From: Albitalea sp966211955
GTDB taxonomy: Bacteria; Pseudomonadota; Gammaproteobacteria; Burkholderiales; Burkholderiaceae_C
NCBI GenBank assembly: GCA_966211955.1
Contig: CBIHOF010000003.1
Location: 186,001-250,000 of the forward strand
Direction: 5' to 3'
DNA: 64,000 nucleotides
Within the stretch, counting starts at the first letter, position 1. Every line of letters begins with the position of its first letter. The notes under the pieces are model-generated. The model did not search any database, had not been told where the DNA came from, and worked only from the letters and a program-made list of their open reading frames with translations. This document shows, piece after piece, positions 16,236 to 23,711 of this stretch. The translations under genes and the position numbers were made by a program.

Positions 16236-16325
16236 TCGGCGGGTTAACCCCAGGCATGCAGCAACGAGCTCCGGCCGTTCGTCCAACACGCCACCAACGG
16301 CCGGCAGCCCGACGTGTGAAAGGGC

Positions 16326-16340
16326 AGGCACGACGCCTGC
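16326..16340 (+). promoter_or_regulatory. Putative sigma-54 promoter (AGGCACGACGCCTGC)
   Basis: GGCACG at -24 and CTGC at -12. Predicted start near 16352, directly before the GGAGG (16354-16358) of the small lipoprotein gene. Confidence 0.55.
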
Positions 16341-16366
16341 TCACAAGGACTCTGGAGGTTTTACCA

Positions 16367-16666
16367 ATGGACACCCTGTGCAAGGCGCTGATCTTCGTGC
16401 CGCTGTTCGGCGGCCTCGCTGCCTGCAGCGAGTCACCCGCGCCGTCGACTGCCCCCGCCCGCTCGGCCACTGCCGGCCAAGGCGGCGTGAGCGCCTATCC
16501 GACGGTGGCGCTCGGCTCAGGCACGGGCACGGCTCGCGACCTGCGCAACGCTGCCGACTTCGCAATCGATGGCGACATCGTGGTGGAGTCGGGCAGGCGC
16601 CCCGGCGGCGGCGTATTCGGCGTGGGCATCCGCCCGGGGCACAGCGCCTCAGGCATCCGGCCCTGA
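16367..16666 (+). CDS. Small putative lipoprotein
   Basis: A 99-residue protein from ATG 16367, GGAGG nine bases upstream. The N-terminus MDTLCKALIFVPLFGGLAAC ends in a lipobox-like LAAC, so the Cys at residue 20 could be lipidated. The rest is Ala/Gly/Ser/Pro-rich with a short conserved-looking core (YPTVALGSGTGTARDLRNA). I do not recognise the family. The last 18 bases overlap the convergent gene at 16649. Confidence 0.55.
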   Translation: MDTLCKALIFVPLFGGLAACSESPAPSTAPARSATAGQGGVSAYPTVALGSGTGTARDLRNAADFAIDGDIVVESGRRPGGGVFGVGIRPGHSASGIRP

Positions 16667-16960
16667 ACGTCGGCGCTTTGCCGCCGCGGGCTTCTCATCC
16701 TCGGAATCGGGCTTCGCGGCCGGCTTGCCGCAAGGCACCGCGCCCCCCGGCTTGAGCTGCCAATCCACGTCGTCCTTGCCCGTGGTCACCTGGCGCTCGG
16801 CATGCATCGCCGCGCTCGGCGATATCGGGTCGCTGGCCGGAAAGGTCTCGTCCAGGGACTCATCGAGCAACTCCTGGTAGGTCGGCACCTTGGCCGACGG
16901 CGACTTGGCCTGGCCGTCCAGGCGATCGGATTCGCGGGCTCGTGAATGGGCATCTTTCAT
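16649..16960 (-). CDS. Hypothetical 103-residue acidic/basic soluble protein
   Basis: Begins MKDAHSRARESDRLDGQAKS at ATG 16960. The central block TYQELLDESLDETFPASDPISPSAAMHAE (about 27-55) is a motif I have seen in small uncharacterised Proteobacterial proteins; the C-terminus is Lys/Arg-rich (KPAAAKRRRSG). No signal or membrane segment. A sigma-54-like site at 17004 gives a 32-base leader. Function unknown. Confidence 0.65.
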   Translation of the reverse strand: MKDAHSRARESDRLDGQAKSPSAKVPTYQELLDESLDETFPASDPISPSAAMHAERQVTTGKDDVDWQLKPGGAVPCGKPAAKPDSEDEKPAAAKRRRSGPDA

Positions 16961-17003
16961 GTCGGACCTTTCCTTGCGGCCGGACGCGCCGCGCGTACAT
17001 TCA

Positions 17004-17018
17004 GCAGTCCACGTGCCC
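17004..17018 (-). promoter_or_regulatory. Putative sigma-54 promoter (GGGCACGTGGACTGC)
   Basis: Minus strand, GGCACG at -24 and CTGC at -12 with correct spacing; predicted start near 16992 for the gene at 16960. Confidence 0.6.
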
Positions 17019-17035
17019 GCGCAGGCCCGCTGCTC

Positions 17036-17050
17036 AGGTACAGAGCTTGC
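17036..17050 (+). promoter_or_regulatory. Weak putative sigma-54 promoter (AGGTACAGAGCTTGC)
   Basis: GG and TTGC correctly spaced, but the -24 block has T in place of C. It is divergent from the site at 17004 and would start transcription near 17062 for the gene at 17088. Confidence 0.35.
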
Positions 17051-17087
17051 TGCGCCACGCACAGACCATCAAACGGAAAGGAAGCGC

Positions 17088-18377
17088 TTGGACCTCGCGG
17101 AGTTCTTCACTCGCAGCGCGAGAGACGTCGCCGCGGTGGCCCGTGCGCGGGGGCTGCTATTCCTCTTCGACTATCGCGGGCCCTTCATCGACGTGAGCGC
17201 GCCCGAGGTGGGCCTGGCGGCATGCCTGCGGCGGGTGCAGGACGCAGCACTCGACCTGCTGGATGACGGCTTCCTGTTCGTGACCGCGCAGACGGAGTGG
17301 AGCGACGATGGCTTCGCCGACGTGGCGGTGAGCGTGGCCGGCACCGGCGGTCGTGCCGACGAAGCGCGCATCACCGCCGTGCTGCAGCAATTGGGCATGG
17401 TTGAACGCCAGGGCGACGGGGGGCTGCCGGACGGCGCGCGCGTGGCCGACGGTGAATGCGCCGACACAGGCTACCGCCTGAGCTTCGCGGCCAACCGCAG
17501 CGACGGCATCCTCTTCGGCATCGACATTCGCGCGCCTGCACAGCTGCTCGACGGCGGCCCGGCGCCGCATGCGGAAGGCGCACGTGCATGGCTGATCAGC
17601 GACGCGCACGGCGAGCATCAGTCGCTCGCGCGCCGGCTGCAGCGGCTGGGCTGGTCCATCACGCTGTACCGCTCCGTCGAGCAGGCGCACACGCAGCTGC
17701 GCACGATGTCCGCGGGCATGACGCGGCCCGCGCTCGTGATCGCCACCGAATCTGAACTCGTGAACGTGGACGGGATGCGCGCCCTGCGCGCCGAACTGCC
17801 GCAGCACACGCAGCTCGTTCTCGCCTCGCTCAAGCCGCGCCAACTCCATGACAACGGCATCGCGTGCCGGCCCTGGCCCTTCAGCCCGCGCGAGCTGGAA
17901 GACATGACGCGCCAGGCCGAAACCGCGGCCGCCGCCTTCTCCGACGACACCGCCCCCGCGCCATTGGGCTACCAGCATCGCCCCCATGCGCTGGTGGTGG
18001 ACGACAACGCAGTCAACCTGCTGGTGGCCGCTGGCCTCTTGCAGGTGGCGGGCTTCGAGGTGCGCACCGCAGGCGGCGGCGAAGAGGCCATCGCCCGTTG
18101 CCGCGAGCAGCCGCCGCAGGTGGTGCTGATGGACGTGCACATGCCCGGCATGGACGGCCTGCAGACCACGCGCCGCCTGCGCGCGTTGCAGCAAGCCGGC
18201 GTGCTGCCGGAGTTCTGCATCGTGGCGGCCACGGCCGATGCGAAGGAGATCGGCCACCCGGCCTGCGTCGAGGCCGGGATGGACGGCTACCTCAGCAAGC
18301 CGCTGACGCTTGGAGCGATGGAACGAGAACTTCGTCGCGTGATGCCTTCAATTCGCTTTCTGGCGAGCTCGCATTGA
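17088..18377 (+). CDS. Degenerate kinase-ATPase / pseudo-receiver / receiver protein
   Basis: A 429-residue protein. TTG at 17088 is chosen because AAAGGAAG precedes it and the upstream frame is not protein-like. Residues about 20-150 follow the pattern of a histidine-kinase ATPase domain (RVQDAALDLLDDGFLF..., VAVSVAGTG) but lack N, G1 and G2 box residues, and no H-box precedes it. Residues about 160-280 look like a receiver without phospho-Asp. Residues about 300-420 are an intact receiver: VVDDNAVNLL, phospho-Asp in LMDVHMPGMDG, Thr in ATAD and Lys in LSKPLT. The layout is that of the back half of an ArcB/BarA-type hybrid kinase, so it is probably an output or phosphate-sink protein. Confidence 0.75.
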   Translation: MDLAEFFTRSARDVAAVARARGLLFLFDYRGPFIDVSAPEVGLAACLRRVQDAALDLLDDGFLFVTAQTEWSDDGFADVAVSVAGTGGRADEARITAVLQQLGMVERQGDGGLPDGARVADGECADTGYRLSFAANRSDGILFGIDIRAPAQLLDGGPAPHAEGARAWLISDAHGEHQSLARRLQRLGWSITLYRSVEQAHTQLRTMSAGMTRPALVIATESELVNVDGMRALRAELPQHTQLVLASLKPRQLHDNGIACRPWPFSPRELEDMTRQAETAAAAFSDDTAPAPLGYQHRPHALVVDDNAVNLLVAAGLLQVAGFEVRTAGGGEEAIARCREQPPQVVLMDVHMPGMDGLQTTRRLRALQQAGVLPEFCIVAATADAKEIGHPACVEAGMDGYLSKPLTLGAMERELRRVMPSIRFLASSH

Positions 18378-18394
18378 GCATTCGGGCATAAAGC

Positions 18395-18409
18395 TGGCAC
18401 GGGAGTCGC
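18395..18409 (+). promoter_or_regulatory. Putative sigma-54 promoter (TGGCACGGGAGTCGC)
   Basis: Perfect TGGCACG at -24; the -12 core is TCGC rather than TTGC. Predicted start near 18421, before the 40-residue gene at 18493. Confidence 0.5.
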
Positions 18410-18492
18410 TTAAGACCCGCAGCTGGCTGAAACGCTCCCGCGGGACGGCCACAAGATTCACCGATTGCCGCTCTTTGCTTGCTGGAACTCAC

Positions 18493-18615
18493 ATGACTGA
18501 CAAACAACGTCACCGCACCACCCGCGCACCCCACGGCTGCGTGCCGAATTGGGTGCTCGTGCTTTTCGCCACCGGCGCGATCCTCGTCACGACCTTCGCC
18601 AACGCGTTCGTCTGA
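18493..18615 (+). CDS. Single-span small membrane protein, 40 residues
   Basis: ATG at 18493 to TGA at 18613-18615, too short for standard ORF lists. The N-terminus is basic (MTDKQRHRTTRAPHG) and the rest is one hydrophobic helix (WVLVLFATGAILVTTF). A GGA lies 7 bases upstream of the start, and a sigma-54-type site is 84 bases upstream of it. It ends two bases before the stop of the convergent lipase gene. Function unknown. Confidence 0.45.
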   Translation: MTDKQRHRTTRAPHGCVPNWVLVLFATGAILVTTFANAFV

Positions 18616-18617
18616 CC

Positions 18618-19895
18618 CTACAGGGCCCGCAGCTGGTCCACGTGCGACTTGTACCAGCCGACGCTGTCGAAAAACAGCGTCCAGCCGATGATGTCGAAGT
18701 GGTCGTAGCCGCCCATCAGGCCCTTCCAGTTCCACGCGCCCGCCTGCGGCGTGCCGCCATGGCTCAGGTCCTTGATGGTCACCGGGCGCGCGTAGATCGA
18801 ACCCCCGCTCGTCATCGCCCAAGTCGGCGCCTTGTGCGAGACGGTGTTCACGACGCCGTCGTTGGGGTACCAGCTGCTCGGGTCCACCGGCGCGAACGGC
18901 CGGCTGTCGGGCCCGTAGTTGCCCATCCATCCCGGGCCGACGAAGAGGAACACCAGCGGGTTCGTGTCCACGTTGGGGTACGACCAGCCGGTGAAGAGGC
19001 CCCGGTAGCTTGAATCGGTGCTCACGCTGAAGTAGTAGACGCCGGGCAGGTCCTTCACCCAGTCGTTCTCGGCCATCGCCCCCGCGGGGCTCAGGTCATA
19101 GGGCGACAGGTCCTTGATGCCGCTGTCCCACAGCGACCAGCTCATGACGCGGTTCGAGTAGTCCGAAAAGCTCTCGCCGGCCTTGCGCGGGCCGATGTAC
19201 CACTGGTCCATCTTGAAGTCGTACACCGTCTGAGCCGGCGTGCCGCTCGTGAGCCCTGCAAAGCCCGTGACCAGTTGCTGCACCACGGGCACCCAGTCGA
19301 CCACGCGGTACGCGAGGGTCGTGCCGTCGTTGGGCGTGGAGATGGTGGTCACGCTCTTCACCCAGCTCGCGTTCACTCCGTACGCGAAAAGTCCCGGGTT
19401 GCCGGGCGCTCCGTTGTTCGCCAGCAGTTGCGCCAACATGCGCGCCGTCTGGCCGCCCATGCTGTGCGTCACGAAGTGCACCGGATGCGTCGCATCCCAC
19501 TGCGGGTACAGCCCCGTGAAGCAGGTGCGGCCGTTGTGCCAGTAGGTCTCGGGCTTTTGCAGGTGGCCGGCATTGTTCGAATGCAGCTGGCCATAGTCCA
19601 CGCAGCCGCCCTTCACCTGGTAGAAGAGCTCGACGGCACGGTCCCAGTTGGAGCTGAAAGGCCCGACCTGCGCGGTCCGCACGAGCTGGTTGCTGTACTT
19701 CGATTGCAGCTGCACCTCGAGGTCGGTGAGCCCGCCCCAGTACTTGTAGCCCAGCATCTCGCTGCGGCCGAACCCGGCAAAGCCGTGCACGAAGATCACC
19801 GGGTAGTTGTTGGCCGCCATGGCCGGCTGGAAGCCGCTCACCACCGAGACGACGGCAGCGGCCAGGAGCATCCGAAGAATGCGCAGAGTGTTCAT
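18618..19895 (-). CDS. Secreted triacylglycerol lipase (family I-type)
   Basis: A 425-residue exported esterase/lipase from ATG 19895 (preceded by GAGGAG). A signal peptide (about 1-28, ending QPAMA) leads directly into the lipase N-terminus NNYPVIFVHGFAGFGRSE, which carries the oxyanion HG motif. The nucleophile elbow is THSMGGQTAR (Ser about 152). Candidate acid and base are the Asp in PNDGVVN and the His in GGYDHFDIIG. The SWGGLTDLE-like KYWGGLTDLE element and length resemble the Geobacillus/Staphylococcus thermoalkaliphilic lipases (family I.5/I.6). No foldase gene is adjacent. Confidence 0.88.
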   Translation of the reverse strand: MNTLRILRMLLAAAVVSVVSGFQPAMAANNYPVIFVHGFAGFGRSEMLGYKYWGGLTDLEVQLQSKYSNQLVRTAQVGPFSSNWDRAVELFYQVKGGCVDYGQLHSNNAGHLQKPETYWHNGRTCFTGLYPQWDATHPVHFVTHSMGGQTARMLAQLLANNGAPGNPGLFAYGVNASWVKSVTTISTPNDGTTLAYRVVDWVPVVQQLVTGFAGLTSGTPAQTVYDFKMDQWYIGPRKAGESFSDYSNRVMSWSLWDSGIKDLSPYDLSPAGAMAENDWVKDLPGVYYFSVSTDSSYRGLFTGWSYPNVDTNPLVFLFVGPGWMGNYGPDSRPFAPVDPSSWYPNDGVVNTVSHKAPTWAMTSGGSIYARPVTIKDLSHGGTPQAGAWNWKGLMGGYDHFDIIGWTLFFDSVGWYKSHVDQLRAL

Positions 19896-20008
19896 GTCTC
19901 CTCTTTCTCTCAACGTGGATTGACCCAGGTCGGCTGCGTGTTTTGATCTGACAGCAGTGCAGCGCGAGTGCGATCTTCGGCACGTCGGTGCGAAGAGACA
20001 TTGACCAA

Positions 20009-20030
20009 GAAGGCCAAGTGCATGGCCTTC
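20009..20030 (-). terminator. Terminator-like hairpin after the PilZ operon
   Basis: 8-base stem (GAAGGCCA / TGGCCTTC) with a 6-base loop, between the PilZ stop and the lipase start. No long T run follows on the minus strand, so efficiency is uncertain. Confidence 0.5.
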
Positions 20031-20074
20031 GATTGGTTACGAGGCTAGGGAAAGCGAGGATGGGCTAGTCAGTG

Positions 20075-20407
20075 CTAGCCGGAGAACCCGGTCAATGCAT
20101 CGCGGCTCTCGTCATCGAGATCACCGAACGCCGTGCCCACCTTGAAGCCGTCCGCGCCCGAGAACGAGCAGTACAGCACCTTCACCGCGGCCGTCACCGC
20201 GCACATCTTGCCGCCGCCCATCGGCAGCTCGAAGCTCACCTCGCACTTGGTGCCGGGCGGGATGGGCTTGGGGGTCATGAGGCTCATGCCGTCGAGACCG
20301 ACGTCCCAGGTCTTGCTGTCACGCGGCGGCTGCCCCGGAAGAGTGACCTTGGCCGGTGCTCGCAGCACCTTGCGGGGATGGATACGTCGGTTGTTTCCTG
20401 GGATCAC
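20075..20407 (-). CDS. PilZ domain protein
   Basis: A 110-residue cytosolic protein, essentially a lone PilZ domain. The GTG at 20407 overlaps the TGA of the upstream kinase gene (GTGA), which fixes the start. The c-di-GMP motif RxxxR is present as RIHPR near residue 8; the second motif (D/N)xSxxG appears as DVGLDG, with Gly where Ser is usual, so ligand affinity may be altered. Last gene of a four-gene operon with a histidine kinase and response regulator; a diguanylate cyclase lies about 3 kb away. Confidence 0.85.
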   Translation of the reverse strand: MIPGNNRRIHPRKVLRAPAKVTLPGQPPRDSKTWDVGLDGMSLMTPKPIPPGTKCEVSFELPMGGGKMCAVTAAVKVLYCSFSGADGFKVGTAFGDLDDESRDALTGFSG

Positions 20408-21033
20408 GGTAGGTAGAGCTCGAAGAGTGCGCCTCCCCCCGGATGATCGCGCAAACTGCAGTGTCCGTGCACGCCGCGGTTCTTGTGGGCATTCGCGACC
20501 TCGCGGCACAGCTTGAGGCCGAGGCCCGTGGACGCGGGCCCGGGCGCGCTGCCAGCCAGGCCGGGGCCGTCGTCACGGACGTAGAAGCACAGGCTCGTGC
20601 CGTCCATTCGGGCACCGAGTGTGACCCGGTGCCGTGCGAAACGCAGCGCGTTGTGCAGTGCGGAATCGAGCGCGAGCCGCACCAGTTGCGGGTCGTAGAA
20701 CCAGAAGGCAGGAAGCTCTCCTTGCTCCTCCTTCACCACTTGAAGCCGATTGCCAGCCAGCGGCACGGCCTGCGAGTGCAGGTCTTCGAGAAACAGCCCG
20801 GGCATCTCTTCATGCGGCACCGCGCGCAAGCCCGATTCCTCGCTCGCGCGCTGCACCGTGAGCCATTCGACGAGCTTGCTCGTGAGCATCATCGCCTGCT
20901 GGTTTGCGTTGGCGACATGGGCCTGGGCTTCGGCCGACAGGTCCAGCGCGGCCAGCTTGGACAGCTCCTCGCCGAGGATGACGAGCCGGTTCTTGACGTC
21001 GTGCGCGACCGCCGACGACAGCGCGAAGCTCAT
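20404..21033 (-). CDS. Soluble histidine kinase core (DHp + HATPase), no sensor domain
   Basis: A 209-residue protein from ATG 21033, whose start overlaps the preceding stop by ATGA. The N-terminal helix carries an H-box-like AVAHDVKNRLVILGEEL (His near 11). The ATPase part has N-box DSALHNALRFA, G1 DDGPGL and G2 STGLGLKL. There is no input domain, so signals must come through a partner, most likely the response regulator-TPR protein made from the same mRNA. It could also act as a phosphatase of that regulator. Confidence 0.85.
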   Translation of the reverse strand: MSFALSSAVAHDVKNRLVILGEELSKLAALDLSAEAQAHVANANQQAMMLTSKLVEWLTVQRASEESGLRAVPHEEMPGLFLEDLHSQAVPLAGNRLQVVKEEQGELPAFWFYDPQLVRLALDSALHNALRFARHRVTLGARMDGTSLCFYVRDDGPGLAGSAPGPASTGLGLKLCREVANAHKNRGVHGHCSLRDHPGGGALFELYLP

Positions 21034-22664
21034 GCCGCTGCTGCCGCCGCCACGCCGACGCGCTCGCGGTAGAACTTGCGGGCTGCCGCCACCCGCGTGT
21101 GGTTGGGGTGCCTGGTGTCCAGCGCATGCAGCAAGTCTTGCGCGCGCGACGCATGGTCGCCCTGCCCGCCCGCGCGGCCCATGGCCACGAGGTACAGCGT
21201 GCACAGCTCGATCTGGATGTGGAAGTTGGCCGGCGACACCGCCAGCGCCGATTCGCCCACCTCGATCGCCTTGAGGAAGTCCGCGTTGCGCTTGGCCTGC
21301 TGCAGCTCTTGCAACGCCTGCTGAACGTCGGCACCTGCCTTGGCCACGATTTCCTGGCAGGCCGCCTCGACCGGCGTGCCCTGCGCGGCGCGCAAGGCAG
21401 CGTTGAGCATCAGCGGCTTGTCGGTGTTGCTGCGCGCGACGGCCTCGATGAGGCCTTGCCCCAGCGCCAGCCGGCCGGTGGCCAGAGCGCTCTTGGCGAC
21501 CAGCAGCTTGTTCGCATCGGGCAGCGGCGTCACTTCCAGGCCGCGCTCAACTTCGTTCATCAGCTTCGTCGCCTCTTCGACGTTGCCGTTGTGCTGGTGT
21601 GCCTGTGCGCACACTGCCTTGGCCAGCACCTGCGCCACCGGGTGGTCGGCGTAGAGCTTGGCGGCATCGGTGGCGACGGAGAGCGCCTTCTTGGCGTCGC
21701 CGTTGTCCAGGTGTGCCTGCGCGAGCAGCACGTTTTCCTGGTGCGACCGCGTCACGGCATTCCGGTTCTTCGCGACAGCCTGCTCCAGCGCCTTCACGGC
21801 GACGTCGGCCTGCCCGGCATCGAGTGCGACGCTGCCGAGCCGGAACTTGCGGCGCGCATTGGGCACGAGGTCGGCCACCGCGCGAGCGGTCGCGAGCGCC
21901 GCCTCCTGGTCGCCCTGCTCCTCGACGATTTCCAGCAGCGCGTCGTAAGCCGACGCATAGTCGGCGTGCGACTCGACCAGCGACTCCAGTGCCTTGCGTG
22001 CCTCGTCCACCCGGCCCAGCGCCCGCAGCGCCCCTGCGTCGCCGAGCCGCGCCCAGGGCAGCTCGGAGTTCATGCGCAGCACGTCTTCATACGCCGCGTG
22101 GGCATCGTCAAAGCGGCCGAGCTTCATCAGCGCGTTGGCCTTCTGCTTCAGGCCTTCGACGGACAGCGCATCGCGCCGTTGGATGAATGTCGCGGAAACG
22201 GTCAGCACCTCATCCCATTTCTTCGAGTCGATGGCGTGCAGCAAGGGTGCGAGAAGTGCCTTGCGAGCCGACAAAGTCTCGATGTAGCGGGAGAGGAGCT
22301 GATCGGTGAACGGCTTGACGATGTAGCCGTCCGGAATGAAGTCACCGGCCGACAGCACGTCGGTGCGCAGCGAGTTGGCGGTGATGAAGATCCAGGGCGC
22401 CGTTGGGTTGAGCACGTTGGTCGAGCGCGCCACCTCCAGCAGTTGCTGGCCGTCGGTGCCCTCGCCGAGGTTGTAGTCGCTGAGCACCACGTCCACGTTC
22501 TCGACCTGCATCGCCTTCAGCGCCTCGCGCGCGTTGCCGGCCATCACCACGTTGCGGATGCCCAGGCGGTACAGCGATTCGCGGATGATCTGGCGCATCT
22601 GCTGCTGGTCGTCGATGACCAGCACCTTGAAGCTCGAGACGGGGCGGGTGGTGGGGGCTTTCAT
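21030..22664 (-). CDS. Response regulator with long TPR output region
   Basis: A 544-residue protein from ATG 22664. Residues 12-135 form a receiver: VLVIDDQQQMRQII, phospho-Asp in VLSDYNLGEGTDG, Thr in FITAN and Lys in YIVKPF. Residues about 140-535 are helical tetratricopeptide-like repeats (for example LMKLGRFDDAHAAYEDVLRMN and LAQAHLDNGDAKKALSVATDAA), ending in a short Ala tract. It has no DNA-binding domain, so output is by protein contact. The 107-residue gene lies 11 bases upstream; kinase and PilZ genes follow with 4-base overlaps. Confidence 0.88.
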   Translation of the reverse strand: MKAPTTRPVSSFKVLVIDDQQQMRQIIRESLYRLGIRNVVMAGNAREALKAMQVENVDVVLSDYNLGEGTDGQQLLEVARSTNVLNPTAPWIFITANSLRTDVLSAGDFIPDGYIVKPFTDQLLSRYIETLSARKALLAPLLHAIDSKKWDEVLTVSATFIQRRDALSVEGLKQKANALMKLGRFDDAHAAYEDVLRMNSELPWARLGDAGALRALGRVDEARKALESLVESHADYASAYDALLEIVEEQGDQEAALATARAVADLVPNARRKFRLGSVALDAGQADVAVKALEQAVAKNRNAVTRSHQENVLLAQAHLDNGDAKKALSVATDAAKLYADHPVAQVLAKAVCAQAHQHNGNVEEATKLMNEVERGLEVTPLPDANKLLVAKSALATGRLALGQGLIEAVARSNTDKPLMLNAALRAAQGTPVEAACQEIVAKAGADVQQALQELQQAKRNADFLKAIEVGESALAVSPANFHIQIELCTLYLVAMGRAGGQGDHASRAQDLLHALDTRHPNHTRVAAARKFYRERVGVAAAAAA

Positions 22665-22675
22665 GGACGTACTGC

Positions 22676-22999
22676 TCAAGTCTGTTGGGAGAGGCAGCGC
22701 GCGACGAGCCAGCACAGCTGCTGGTTGGCGCTTTCCTCGAACCGGGGGCCGGTGGCGTTGGGGCCATTGAGCACGCGCAGGATGATGCCGAGCTCGGTGG
22801 ATTCGAAGTGCTGCGCGGCATTGGCGCGGCGCGCTTCCTTGCGGCGCCAGCGGCTGATCCAGTCGCCCACGTCCTGCTCGCATTGGCGCACGCTCGGCAA
22901 GCTGCCGTGGCGCTCGACCATGAAGCACACGAGCTCCATCGTGCGTTCGGTGAAGTTGTCGGCCAGTGTGGCGGCGGGCGCTGTCCCTGCGAGCGGCAT
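22676..22999 (-). CDS. Hypothetical 107-residue protein, first gene of the RR-TPR/HK/PilZ operon
   Basis: ATG 22999 is preceded by AAGGAG. The protein is helical and cytosolic (TERTMELVCFMVERHGSLPS, then QDVGDWISRWRRKEARRAN, LCWLVARCLSQQT) with four Cys. I do not recognise the family. It is separated from the response regulator by 11 bases, so it should be part of the same signalling unit, perhaps as an adaptor. Confidence 0.65.
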   Translation of the reverse strand: MPLAGTAPAATLADNFTERTMELVCFMVERHGSLPSVRQCEQDVGDWISRWRRKEARRANAAQHFESTELGIILRVLNGPNATGPRFEESANQQLCWLVARCLSQQT

Positions 23000-23315
23000 G
23001 TGCGGTTCTCCTTTTTTGCGAAGACATCGGCGCACGTGCACGGGTCACGACGGTGATCACCATCGAGCCTTCTGGGCAACCCCGCTGTCATGGCCTGCAG
23101 CTCCATCGAACTGCGGGCGGTAGACCGGAGGCTTTGCGACCCCGGCTTTCGCGCGGGTGTGCCTTTGTCGTCTGGAGGGACTGTATCGAAAGGAAACGTC
23201 CGCTGGGGAATCCGCGACGGCCCGAGCGTCACGAAGGCAGGCGAGCCGTGACGAAGTTCGCAGCGAAAAGGCTCGCGAAAGTGCTAAAGGTTTTCGGCGC
23301 TGCGGCCGAGCGTGC
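23000..23315. other. 316-base gap with no gene seen
   Basis: Between the RR-TPR operon start and the end of the dodecin gene (both minus strand). It must hold the operon promoter; no sigma-54-type element was found. I see no convincing small gene. Confidence 0.5.
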
Positions 23316-23522
23316 TCACTCCAGCGTGAAGCCGAGCTTGATCGTGACCTGCCAATGGGCCACCTTGCCATCGATCACGTGGCCACGCGTCTCGCAGACG
23401 GTGAACCACTGGATGTTGCGCACCGTCTCGTGCGCCTTGGCGATCGCGTTCTGCACGGCTTCCTCGATGCTGATGGCGGACGAGCCGGTGAGTTCGAGGT
23501 GCTTGTAGACGTGGTTGCTCAT
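23316..23522 (-). CDS. Dodecin family flavin-binding protein
   Basis: A 68-residue protein from ATG 23522. The family pattern is complete: SNHVYKHLELTGSS, then SIEEAVQNAIAKAHETVRNIQWFTVCETRGHV and a final beta strand VAHWQVTIKLGFTLE. The Trp in IQWF stacks against the flavin in bacterial dodecins. The protein forms a hollow dodecamer that stores and buffers riboflavin/FMN. It stands alone between the RR-TPR operon and the diguanylate cyclase, divergent from the latter. Confidence 0.93.
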   Translation of the reverse strand: MSNHVYKHLELTGSSAISIEEAVQNAIAKAHETVRNIQWFTVCETRGHVIDGKVAHWQVTIKLGFTLE

Positions 23523-23711
23523 CACGGGTCTCCGGTCGGTCAAAGAAGCCACGCTAGCGGGTTTCGCGCGGGGCCACAAGAGCGGGCCCACATGCAGTTC
23601 GCGAACAGCATTTCACGGCCGCCCCGGGGCTGCCGGCCCCGGCGCTCGCACGCGTGGGCGGGATGTGGTCGAATGGTGGCTGCTCGTCGCCGCAGTGCCG
23701 CCGTTGTCCCC

